Source: CAZMGB01 sp964565775
GTDB taxonomy: Bacteria > Chloroflexota > Dehalococcoidia > DSTF01 > JALHUB01
Length of the DNA stretch: 64,000 nt
Assembly: GCA_964565775.1 (NCBI GenBank)
Contig: CAZMGB010000001.1
Location: 62,001 to 126,000, forward strand
Reading direction: 5' to 3'
This document shows positions 52,102 through 59,650 of the stretch, piece after piece. A program made the position numbers and the translations under genes. The first letter of the stretch is position 1. Every line of letters starts with the position of its first letter. A model generated the notes under the pieces. That model worked only from the letters and a program-made list of their open reading frames with translations. It did not search any database and had not been told where the DNA came from.

Positions 52102-53649
52102 ATGCGCAACCGGATTTATTGGGTGCTATTCGCCTTCGTCATCCTTATCGCCGGATTCTCTGTGGTGACGGTCTGGCCGTCGGAGCCCGACCGCTATCTC
52201 CCCAGCTTCATCCCCTGGCCCGAGGGCAAGGGCATCAAGTTTCCCTGGATCGAGTTCAACGGGAACGAGATAACGGGCAAGCTGCTCGTGAGGCGGGCGA
52301 TGCGTCTCGGCCTCGACCTGCAGGGAGGGACGCGGCTGGTGCTGGAGGCGGATACTTCCGGGATCGACCAGAAGAGCATCGGCGATGCCATGGATGGCGC
52401 CATCAAGATCCTCGAACGCCGCGTCAACGCTTTCGGGCTGGCCGAGTCCGAGATCCAGCGTCAGGGCAGCAACCGGATCTCCGTGCAGCTACCCGGCATC
52501 AGTCCCGATGACGCACGCAACCTGGTGGGGCGCACGGCGCTCCTCGAGTGGCGCAAGATGAAAGAGGATGCGTCGGGCAACGTGGCCGTGTTGCAGCCTG
52601 ACGGTACGGAGAAGTTCGTGCCGCCGTCAGAGGTCCCTGCGGACCGGGCGAACGTGGTGTGGGTGCCCGCGACGGCCACGGGCGATGATGGAACCGAGAA
52701 GGAGCTGACCGGCCGCTACCTCCGCGAAAACACCTATGTCCGGTCCAACCCGGTCACGGGCGCCCCCGAGGTCATCTTCTCCATGACCGGGGAAGGATCG
52801 CGCCTGCTCGAGCAGATAACCACCGAGGAGCTGAAGAAGCCCCTGGCGTTCTTCCTGGATAATGATCCCCTGCGCGGTGAGGACGGCCACGTCCTCGCCC
52901 CCATTGTCCAGTCCGTCATCACCGACCAGGGCGTTATCACCGGCCTGAGCGCGAATGACGCGCGACTGCTTAGCATCCAGGTCAACGCCGGTGCCCTCCC
53001 TGTCCCTCTACATACCATCCAGCAGGAGGAGGTGGACGCTACGCTTGGCGCGGATGCCGTAAGGAAGAGCGTCATCGCCGGCGAGGTGGCTATCCTGCTG
53101 GTCATGCTGTTCATGGTGCTCTACTACCGCCTGCCGGGCGTCCTGGCCGCGTCGGCCCTCTTCGTCTACACCTCGATGCTCCTCGCCATTTTCAAGATCT
53201 GGCCTGTGACCCTCACTCTTTCGGGTGTCGCCGCCTTCGTCTTATCGATCGGCATGGCTGTCGACGCCAATATCCTGATCTTCGAGAGGATGAAGGAGGA
53301 GCTGCGACTGGGCCGCAGCCTGACGGCTGCCATCGACACCGGGTTCTCGCGGGCCTGGCCGTCCATCCGCGATAGCAACGTCTCGACGTTCATCACCTGC
53401 GCCATCCTGATCTGGTTCGGGAATAGCCTGGGCGTTACCCTGGTGGAGGGCTTCGGCCTTACTCTGGCCATCGGTGTAGCAGTGAGCATGTTCTCGGCCA
53501 TCACCGTGACGCGCACCTTCCTCCATCTGTTGGTGGGCACGCCGCTGTCGCGACGGCTGAGCTTCTTCGGCGCGGACCTCGAAGAAGAGCGGGCGGCCAT
53601 CGCAGAGGTCAGTCCTGTGGCCGGAGGCTCCGATTCGGAGAGCGACTGA
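52102..53649 (+). CDS. secD: Protein translocase subunit SecD
   Basis: 515 residues, six membrane helices. It aids release of translocated proteins on the outer side, using proton motive force. LGLDLQGGTRLVLEAD is the SecD signature, then INAFGLAESEIQRQG-like RVNAFGLAESEIQRQGSNR. The membrane half has ATLGADAVRKSVIAGEVAIL and FVLSIGMAVDANILIFERMKE. The ATG at 52102 follows AGAGGCAAGCG. The stop overlaps the secF start as TGATG. A stand-alone secDF pair as in most bacteria. Confidence 0.96.
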   Translation: MRNRIYWVLFAFVILIAGFSVVTVWPSEPDRYLPSFIPWPEGKGIKFPWIEFNGNEITGKLLVRRAMRLGLDLQGGTRLVLEADTSGIDQKSIGDAMDGAIKILERRVNAFGLAESEIQRQGSNRISVQLPGISPDDARNLVGRTALLEWRKMKEDASGNVAVLQPDGTEKFVPPSEVPADRANVVWVPATATGDDGTEKELTGRYLRENTYVRSNPVTGAPEVIFSMTGEGSRLLEQITTEELKKPLAFFLDNDPLRGEDGHVLAPIVQSVITDQGVITGLSANDARLLSIQVNAGALPVPLHTIQQEEVDATLGADAVRKSVIAGEVAILLVMLFMVLYYRLPGVLAASALFVYTSMLLAIFKIWPVTLTLSGVAAFVLSIGMAVDANILIFERMKEELRLGRSLTAAIDTGFSRAWPSIRDSNVSTFITCAILIWFGNSLGVTLVEGFGLTLAIGVAVSMFSAITVTRTFLHLLVGTPLSRRLSFFGADLEEERAAIAEVSPVAGGSDSESD

Positions 53650-54644
53650 TGCTTGACTTCGTCTCCAAGCGCAACTGGTACTACTTGCTGTCCGCGCTGG
53701 TCATCCTACCGGGAGTGATCTCGCTGCTTATCCCGCCGACCCTCAGGCCCGGCATCGAGTTCACCAGCGGCACAACCTTCTCTGTCCGCTTCGCCAAGGC
53801 TGTCACAGCGAGTGAGCTGAAGGGTGTACTTTCCGATCTGGGGCACCCGGAGGCACGGGTGCAGCGCACGGGCGAGAACCGCTTCCTGGTGCGAATCAAG
53901 GAGCTGGTGGGCGCGAGCGAGGCGCCTCCCCTGGGGCCGGCGCCGCCTTCGGAGCGCGACATATTGGAGTCCAGGCTTCATCAGCAGTTCGGCGACTTTA
54001 CGGACGACCAGGGCAACGTAACCAACCAGTTCATAGAGTTCGCCTCCGTCTCGCCGACGGTGTCGACGGAGATCGGCCGCAGCGCCTTCATCGCCGTGCT
54101 GGCGGCGGCGGTGGCGATACTGCTGTACATAAGCTGGTCGTTCCGCAGCGTGCCCAGCCCCTTCCGCTACGGTGTCGCCGCCATCATCGCGCTGATCCAC
54201 GATTCGATGCTGGTGTTGGGGGCGTTCTCAATCTTTGGTAAGGTGTTGGGCACCGAGATCAACACTATGTTCATCACCGGCCTGCTGACGGTGGTTGGCT
54301 TCAGCGTGCACGATACCATCGTTGTCTTCGACCGCATTCGCGAGAACATGGCGCGAGTACCAGGGCGGCAACTGGCTGAGTGTGTGAACACCAGCCTAGT
54401 GCAGACCCTCAGCCGCTCCCTCAACACCTCTCTAACGCTGCTCTTTGCCATCGTGGCGTTGCTGCTCCTCGGTGGCACTACGATCCGGCCCTTCCTTATC
54501 GTCCTCCTCATCGGCACCATCACAGGGACCTACAGCTCTATCTTCATCGCTGCGCAGGTCCTGATCACATGGGACAATGGCGACGTACCACGCCTGTTCC
54601 GGCGCCTCCTCCGCCGCCAGGCGCCGGTGCCCGCCGAGGCCTGA
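53649..54644 (+). CDS. secF: Protein translocase subunit SecF
   Basis: 331 residues, six membrane helices. It partners SecD. RPGIEFTSGTTFSVRFAKAV near the N-terminus, SVSPTVSTEIGR-like ASVSPTVSTEIGRSAFIAVL before helix 2, then ALIHDSMLVLGAFSIFG and TVVGFSVHDTIVVFDRIREN with the conserved Asp, and TSLTLLFAIVALLLLGGTTI. The first periplasmic loop is slightly longer than usual (an Ala/Pro-rich insert near residue 95). ATG 53649 overlaps the secD stop. Confidence 0.96.
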   Translation: MLDFVSKRNWYYLLSALVILPGVISLLIPPTLRPGIEFTSGTTFSVRFAKAVTASELKGVLSDLGHPEARVQRTGENRFLVRIKELVGASEAPPLGPAPPSERDILESRLHQQFGDFTDDQGNVTNQFIEFASVSPTVSTEIGRSAFIAVLAAAVAILLYISWSFRSVPSPFRYGVAAIIALIHDSMLVLGAFSIFGKVLGTEINTMFITGLLTVVGFSVHDTIVVFDRIRENMARVPGRQLAECVNTSLVQTLSRSLNTSLTLLFAIVALLLLGGTTIRPFLIVLLIGTITGTYSSIFIAAQVLITWDNGDVPRLFRRLLRRQAPVPAEA

Positions 54645-54666
54645 GACGTCGGGAGGTGAGAGAAGC

Positions 54667-55050
54667 ATGCCTGACGCCCGACCCGCTGCCAAAGACTTCG
54701 TCGACCGCGAGATCGAGGTGGAGCTCGGCGAGGACGAGCCCGAGAAGCCCACGTCCTTTCGCCTCGGCAAGCGCCGTTACGAGGTCGAGGAGGTGGTCAG
54801 CACCTGGCGGGACCAGGAGCTGGGGGACGCGACGGGCTTCGGCCGGAGCTGGAGAAACCGGCACCAGCGCACCTACCTGCGCCTGAAGACGCGAGACGGC
54901 GAGCTGTTCGACATTTACTTCGACCTGTCGGCCGGGCGAAAGAAGGGGCGCAAGCGCTGGGTGCTGCACCGGCGTCTGAGGGGTGAGGAGGCGCCCCCCG
55001 CCCCGCCAAGCTCGATTCCCGAGGAACCATCGCCTCCGCCGGAATCGTAA
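54667..55050 (+). CDS. DUF6504-like small protein, paralogue 1
   Basis: 127 residues. Core of about 95 residues: DFVDREIEVELGEDEPEKPT, SFRLGKRRYEVEEVVSTWRD, RSWRNRHQRTYLRLKTRDGE, LFDIYFDLSAGRK and KRWVLHRRL, followed by a Pro/Glu-rich tail. It closely resembles the gene at 55166. I believe the family is DUF6504, whose function is unknown; I am moderately sure of the number. Basic and aromatic residues (WRNRHQRTY) hint at nucleic-acid contact, but this is inference. ATG 54667 after GGGAGGTGAGAGAAGC. 22 nt after secF. Confidence 0.75.
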   Translation: MPDARPAAKDFVDREIEVELGEDEPEKPTSFRLGKRRYEVEEVVSTWRDQELGDATGFGRSWRNRHQRTYLRLKTRDGELFDIYFDLSAGRKKGRKRWVLHRRLRGEEAPPAPPSSIPEEPSPPPES

Positions 55051-55165
55051 GACCATCGTAGGCGACGGTCTTCTCCCCCGACGGCGGAGGCGTCTCTAGC
55101 GCAAGACCCGGCGGCATGAAGCCCCCTTACTGGCAGGCAGAGTCGTTCATCCACCGGTAGACACG

Positions 55166-55483
55166 ATGGGCGAGTTCGTAGGACGGCAGATCGAAGTTGT
55201 GACGGGCGGCAAGGTGAAGGAACCGATCGCCTTTCGCCTGGACGGCCGCGATCATGAGATAGCCGAAGTGCTCGAGAGCTGGCAGGACCACAGTTTCGGC
55301 ATGGCGGCCCCCCTCAAGAAGAACTGGCGACAGCGACACCATCGCAGCTACTACCGGGTGCGGACCAAAGAGGGGGACGTCTTCGAGATCTATCTGGACC
55401 GGAGCCGTGTCGGCCTGCGCCACGGTCAGCCGCGCAAGTGGTACCTCCACCGGAAGCTGGAGTTGCCCGTCCGGCCCTCCTGA
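55166..55483 (+). CDS. DUF6504-like small protein, paralogue 2
   Basis: 105 residues matching paralogue 1 along its whole core: EFVGRQIEVVTGGKVKEPIA, FRLDGRDHEIAEVLESWQDH, KKNWRQRHHRSYYRVRTKEG, DVFEIYLDRS and RKWYLHRKL. It lacks the acidic Pro-rich tail. ATG 55166 has no clear ribosome-binding site. It lies 115 nt downstream of paralogue 1, behind a weak hairpin (AAGACC/GGTCTT at 55049-55072), so it may be separately expressed. A tandem duplication followed by divergence is the simplest reading. Function unknown. Confidence 0.7.
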   Translation: MGEFVGRQIEVVTGGKVKEPIAFRLDGRDHEIAEVLESWQDHSFGMAAPLKKNWRQRHHRSYYRVRTKEGDVFEIYLDRSRVGLRHGQPRKWYLHRKLELPVRPS

Positions 55484-55553
55484 GCCGCCGCCTGGGGCTT
55501 CTTGACTGCGGGTTGGAGGTCGTTGTTTCGCAGGTGAGGTCCGGCCGAGGCTA

Positions 55554-55718
55554 GATGCTCATCGAGATAGCAGACCGACACATCGAGGGACCTAGTCCCC
55601 GAAGGCCAGGCTTCGTCGTGAGCTCAGCCGAGCGGCTTGAGCCTGGCCACCGCGCCAGCCTGAAGGCTGGCCTTCGGAGGCCTTGTCGGCCGGCTTTCTT
55701 GTGTCGAGTTGTCCTGTT
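55554..55718. repeat. Composite palindromic element, copy 2, with a nested insertion
   Basis: 165 bp matching copy 1 at 30620-30760, including ACCGACACAT, the GCCAGCCTGAAGGCTGGC hairpin, and TTTCTTGTGTCGAGTT. About 24 extra bases interrupt the loop of the left hairpin (after GGCCAGGCTT, near 55614-55637) and contain a GTGAGCTCAGCC palindrome. It lies between convergent paralogue 2 and selB, in a 270-bp spacer with nothing else recognised. Confidence 0.8.
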
Positions 55719-55753
55719 GACGTCCACGAAGCCTCGCGTACGGATTCGGATGT

Positions 55754-57643
55754 CTACCCCTTGCGCAGCACCCGCTCGTCGCCGACACGGCGCGTGACGC
55801 GGCGCTCGTCGAGATGCTCCAGCAGCGCCTGGGCGTACTTGCGGCTGGTGCCGAACATGTCGCGCACGCCGGCCAGCGTAATCGTCCCCTCCGCCTTTAG
55901 ATGCGCGACGATGCGCTCCGTCATCTCCTGGTAGGCGGCGGCGGCGAAGACTACTCCCTCGCCCACTGATACTACCTCGCCCTGCCCCTCAAGATAGGCC
56001 AGGACCTCGCTGTCCGGCTGACGGTCAGTGGGTGGAGCGTAGGGGTTCGCCCTCAACGACTCGACGAAGGCGCGGGCGGCGCTCTCCTGGGCTGGAGTTA
56101 GCTTGACGCGGTGGCCGGGCAGCGCCACGGCGGCGCCCCTCTGCTCCAGCTCTCCCCTCTGCGTCCAGCGCTCCAGCGTCAGGTCGAATACGCGAGGGGT
56201 CAGGCGGAGACGGCTCTTCAGCTCCTCCTTGGGCATGCCCGGCCGGAGGGGGTGCTGCCGGTAGTACGAAGCGATGGCGGCCGTCGCTTGCTCTTTGAGG
56301 GCGGAGAACGCGCCGGCGCTGAAGAGGACGGAGCGCTGCCCCATGGGCTCCGGCCCCAGGGCGACAGTCCGACCGTCCTGCACCAGCGCCTCGACGGCAG
56401 CCTGCGCCTCGGGAGCGGCCAGATTCGACCGCCTCACGAGCGTGCCCACTTCGCAGGGTTCCATGCCGCCGAGAAGCGAGAGGAGCGTTTCCTGCGGCGA
56501 GCCACGGCCGGCCAGCGCCAGCGCCTCGATTGTAGGCGCGTGGAAGCGACGGTGCCGGCGCGGATGCGCGTCGACGATCTCGCCGCCGCCGATGGTGTCA
56601 CCGCCGCTCCGCACGACGAAGAAGTCGCCCTTGACCACGGCCATGGGCCGGGCCAGGCGCACCTGCGCCCACCCCTCGTCGCCGGGCCGCAGCTCCTCGC
56701 GGTCGAGCAGGCGCACCCGTCCCGCCACTTCACTGGCGCCCGAGTGAAAGGAGACGGTGACGTTGTGGCGGATGGTGCGGCGCAGAGAGCGCGGGGCGCG
56801 CCTATCGGGGGGGCAGGCACGCAGGCGCGCGTCGACGGCGACGGACGGGATGAGCTGCCCCGGCGCGGCGACCACCTGTCCGCGCGAGAGCTGGTCCGTC
56901 GAGAGGCCCGCTAGGTTGATGGCCGTCCTGGTGCCGGGATGCGCCCGCTCCACCTTCTGGCGGTGACTCTGGAGGCCGCGAATCCGGGAGCGCAGGTCCC
57001 CCGGTACGACCTCGACTTCCTGGCCCACTTCGAAGCTGCCGTCGGTGAGCGTGCCGGTGACGACGGTGCCGAAGCCGGCGATCGTGAAGGCCCTGTCGAT
57101 GGGCAGCCGGGGCCGGCCGATGTCGCGCTTGGGCGTTGTCTCGGCCAGCTTCTGCTCCAGGGTCGTGGCCAGCTCGTCCAGCCCCTCGCGGGTGACGGCG
57201 GAGCAGGCGACGACGGGTGAGCCCTCCAGCGTCGTGCCCTTGAGCAGCTCGGCGATGTCGGCGGCCACTAGGTCGATCCAGTCCTGTTCCGCCAGGTCCT
57301 TCTTGGTGATGGCGACGACACCGCTCCTGATATGGAGGAAGTCCAGGATCGCCAGGTGCTCGCGGGTCTGGGGCATGACCCCCTCGTCGGCGGCGACCAC
57401 GAGCAGGGCGAGGTCAATGCCGCCGGCACCGGCCAGCATGTTGCGGACGAAGCGCTCATGGCCTGGCACGTCGACGATGCTCACCTCCTGGCCGCCGGGC
57501 AGCGTGAGCCAGGCGAAGCCGAGGTCGATGGTCATGCCGCGCTCCTTCTCCTCGCGGAGGCGGTCGGGGTCGATGCCGGTGAGGGCGTGGACGAGGACGG
57601 ACTTGCCGTGGTCGACGTGGCCGGCGGTGCCGATAACGTACAT
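55754..57643 (-). CDS. selB: Selenocysteine-specific elongation factor SelB
   Basis: A 629-residue GTPase delivering Sec-tRNA to UGA codons marked by a SECIS element. G1 is GTAGHVDHGKS, followed by KERGMTIDLGFAWL, G3 DVPGHERFVRNMLAGAG and G4 TKKD. Domain IV is present as repeated winged helices at the C-terminus (LKSRLRLTPRVFDLTLERW, split, and TITLAGVRDMFGTSRKYAQA), the SECIS-binding part that separates SelB from EF-Tu. ATG 57643 sits at the homology start; upstream frame is noise. No selA, selC, selD or selenoprotein is seen in the window. Confidence 0.93.
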   Translation of the reverse strand: MYVIGTAGHVDHGKSVLVHALTGIDPDRLREEKERGMTIDLGFAWLTLPGGQEVSIVDVPGHERFVRNMLAGAGGIDLALLVVAADEGVMPQTREHLAILDFLHIRSGVVAITKKDLAEQDWIDLVAADIAELLKGTTLEGSPVVACSAVTREGLDELATTLEQKLAETTPKRDIGRPRLPIDRAFTIAGFGTVVTGTLTDGSFEVGQEVEVVPGDLRSRIRGLQSHRQKVERAHPGTRTAINLAGLSTDQLSRGQVVAAPGQLIPSVAVDARLRACPPDRRAPRSLRRTIRHNVTVSFHSGASEVAGRVRLLDREELRPGDEGWAQVRLARPMAVVKGDFFVVRSGGDTIGGGEIVDAHPRRHRRFHAPTIEALALAGRGSPQETLLSLLGGMEPCEVGTLVRRSNLAAPEAQAAVEALVQDGRTVALGPEPMGQRSVLFSAGAFSALKEQATAAIASYYRQHPLRPGMPKEELKSRLRLTPRVFDLTLERWTQRGELEQRGAAVALPGHRVKLTPAQESAARAFVESLRANPYAPPTDRQPDSEVLAYLEGQGEVVSVGEGVVFAAAAYQEMTERIVAHLKAEGTITLAGVRDMFGTSRKYAQALLEHLDERRVTRRVGDERVLRKG

Positions 57644-57715
57644 GGTATGAAGGAACGTGTGGCCTCCTACACCTTCCCATAATACCTCCATACCAAACAC
57701 AATGCAGCCGAAGAG

Positions 57716-58945
57716 ATGACCGGCCAGCCTGAGACAACCGGCGAACAGGGACCTAATTCCAGGCAAGCGCTTGAGGAGTTCGTTCTCGAGAATGAAGAGC
57801 TCGCGCGCCTTGAGGAGCTGACAAGTCAGTTCAACATCTTTGAAGCCCTGGGCGCCGTACGACAGGAGCTACGACACTCTGATTTCCTCGCTTGGCTGAT
57901 GAGCCCCGCTCAGACTCACGGTCTGGGCGACTCCTTCTTGAAGGGCTTCCTGTCTAGGACAAGCGTCAAGGCCAGGGAGCTGGGTATTGACACGATTTCG
58001 CCTGTGGATGTTGACATCTGGGACCTGACCGAAATCGAAATCCGCCGGGAGTGGCGAAACATCGACATCACGCTTCTGGACGAGTCCAATAAGTTTGTCT
58101 GCGTGATCGAGAACAAGATCTACTCATCCGAGCACAGCGATCAACTAGGCCGGTATCGACGGGTGGCGGAAGCGGAATTCCCGGATTACACACGCCATTA
58201 CGTCCTGCTCAACGTCAGTGCGGAGGAACCTTCAGACAGCGAATACTACGTTGGGGTTACGTATGATGAAGTTTGCGACGTTATCGAGCGCCTTTTGAAG
58301 ATGAGGGCGTCAACTATCGGCGATCATGTGGCCACGGCGCTGTCGCATTACGTAACCATGATCAGGAGGCGTGTCATGCCGGACACAGAGATACAAGAGC
58401 TGTGCAGACGGATCTACCTCAAACATCAGGCAGCCCTGGACCTCATTTATGAATACCGCCCTGATCGCCAAGCGGAGATTGGGGGCTTCCTGCTCGAAAT
58501 GATAAAGGCAGACCGAGCAGAATTTACCCTCGACGTATCTAACAAGACCTGGATCCGCTTTCGCCCGGTCTCATGGGATTCGTCTGAACTTCAACGAGGC
58601 CAAGGCTGGACCAAGACGGGCATGATCGTATTGTTTGAGTTCGTCAACTCCTCCCGATGGAATCCCAATTCGCTCGGACTCAGTCTCCACATTGGACCGG
58701 GCGATGAAAACGTCAGACGTCAAATATACGAAGCGGCCACGAAGGCGAGAAGCCCGTTCAAACCGTCCCCAAAGGGCTTGTCTGACAAGTGGGTGAACTT
58801 GTTCTGGAAAGAGATTCTCCCCACCGCTGACTATGAAGATATCGATTTCGACAAGCTCCGATCACGCGTGCAGGAGGCGTGGTCGGCGTTCAAGTCAAAC
58901 GAGCTGCCCCTCATGAAGCGCACCATCGATGAGGTCTTCCCGTAG
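57716..58945 (+). CDS. PD-(D/E)XK nuclease-superfamily protein (PDDEXK_4-like)
   Basis: 409 residues. The nuclease core is visible: HSDFLAWLMSPAQTHGLGDS (residues 54-73), the catalytic Asp117 in NIDITLL, Glu132-x-Lys134 in CVIENKIYS, and Gln143 with Tyr147 in SDQLGRY. This fits PDDEXK_4 (PF14281), a family with no settled function that is often found near restriction or defence genes. About 200 C-terminal residues are mixed alpha/beta without a recognised domain. Base composition is clearly lower in GC than both neighbours, suggesting transfer. Divergent from selB by 72 nt; no methyltransferase or partner is adjacent. Confidence 0.75.
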   Translation: MTGQPETTGEQGPNSRQALEEFVLENEELARLEELTSQFNIFEALGAVRQELRHSDFLAWLMSPAQTHGLGDSFLKGFLSRTSVKARELGIDTISPVDVDIWDLTEIEIRREWRNIDITLLDESNKFVCVIENKIYSSEHSDQLGRYRRVAEAEFPDYTRHYVLLNVSAEEPSDSEYYVGVTYDEVCDVIERLLKMRASTIGDHVATALSHYVTMIRRRVMPDTEIQELCRRIYLKHQAALDLIYEYRPDRQAEIGGFLLEMIKADRAEFTLDVSNKTWIRFRPVSWDSSELQRGQGWTKTGMIVLFEFVNSSRWNPNSLGLSLHIGPGDENVRRQIYEAATKARSPFKPSPKGLSDKWVNLFWKEILPTADYEDIDFDKLRSRVQEAWSAFKSNELPLMKRTIDEVFP

Positions 58946-58983
58946 AGCAGTGCGCGGCTGCACTTCCTGCACGGCCCTTCCTC

Positions 58984-59634
58984 TCAGTTGAAGCGGTTCA
59001 TCGCCCGCTCGATCCCTTCCTCCAGGACGCAGACAACAGCTTGCTCGGCACGGGCCACGGCCTCGCGCAGACGCTTGCGCTCGGGCGGTGGGGGCTGGCT
59101 GAGGACGTACTCCGCCACTGTCTCCGGGTCGTAGCTGGGCTCGCCGCCGACCAGCGGCCGGCCGATGCCGATGCGCAGGCGGGGGAAGTCTTCGCTGTCG
59201 ATGGCGCCGGCTATGGACTCGAGGCCCTTGTGGCCGCCGTGGCTGCCCCCGGCGCGGATGCGCAGCTTGCCCACCGGCATGTCGAGGTCGTCGCAGATCA
59301 CCAGCAGGTCGGCCGGGGAGAGGCGGTGCCGCTCGAGGAGGGCGGAGACCGCCCTGCCGCTCTCATTGACGTAGGTTCGGGGCTTGACCAGGAGCACTTG
59401 CCGGCCGGCAAGTTCGGTCCGGCCGACGGCGGCGAGGCCGCCGCCGCGAACTGAGGCGCCGGCGCCACGGGCGAGGCGGTTGATGCACCAGAAGCCGACG
59501 TTGTGCCGGCTGTGGGAGTAGGCGGGGCCCGGATTGCCCAGGCCGACGATAAGTCTAGGATAGGGGGATGCCTCGTCCGCGGGCCCCTCCTCGGGCGGTG
59601 GTCGGCGGAACACGGACCTCAGCCAGTGGGTCAA
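58984..59634 (-). CDS. pth: Peptidyl-tRNA hydrolase
   Basis: 216 residues from TTG 59634. It recycles peptidyl-tRNA released from stalled ribosomes. YPRLIVGLGNPGPAYSHSRH is the N-terminal signature with the catalytic His in SRHNVGF. LLVKPRTYVNESGRAV, VICDDLDMPVGKLRIRAGGS, GSHGGHKGLESI and FPRLRIGIGRPL complete the set. About 24 residues precede the homology start; TTG 59634 or GTG 59613 are both possible. 17 nt after the unknown gene at 59651. Confidence 0.92.
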   Translation of the reverse strand: MTHWLRSVFRRPPPEEGPADEASPYPRLIVGLGNPGPAYSHSRHNVGFWCINRLARGAGASVRGGGLAAVGRTELAGRQVLLVKPRTYVNESGRAVSALLERHRLSPADLLVICDDLDMPVGKLRIRAGGSHGGHKGLESIAGAIDSEDFPRLRIGIGRPLVGGEPSYDPETVAEYVLSQPPPPERKRLREAVARAEQAVVCVLEEGIERAMNRFN

Positions 59635-59650
59635 GGCGCGCGACCTCGGT

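Noticed and set aside
55484..55753. selC tRNA gene next to selB
   Set aside because: No cloverleaf or TTCRANNC arm. The spacer is explained by the composite repeat.
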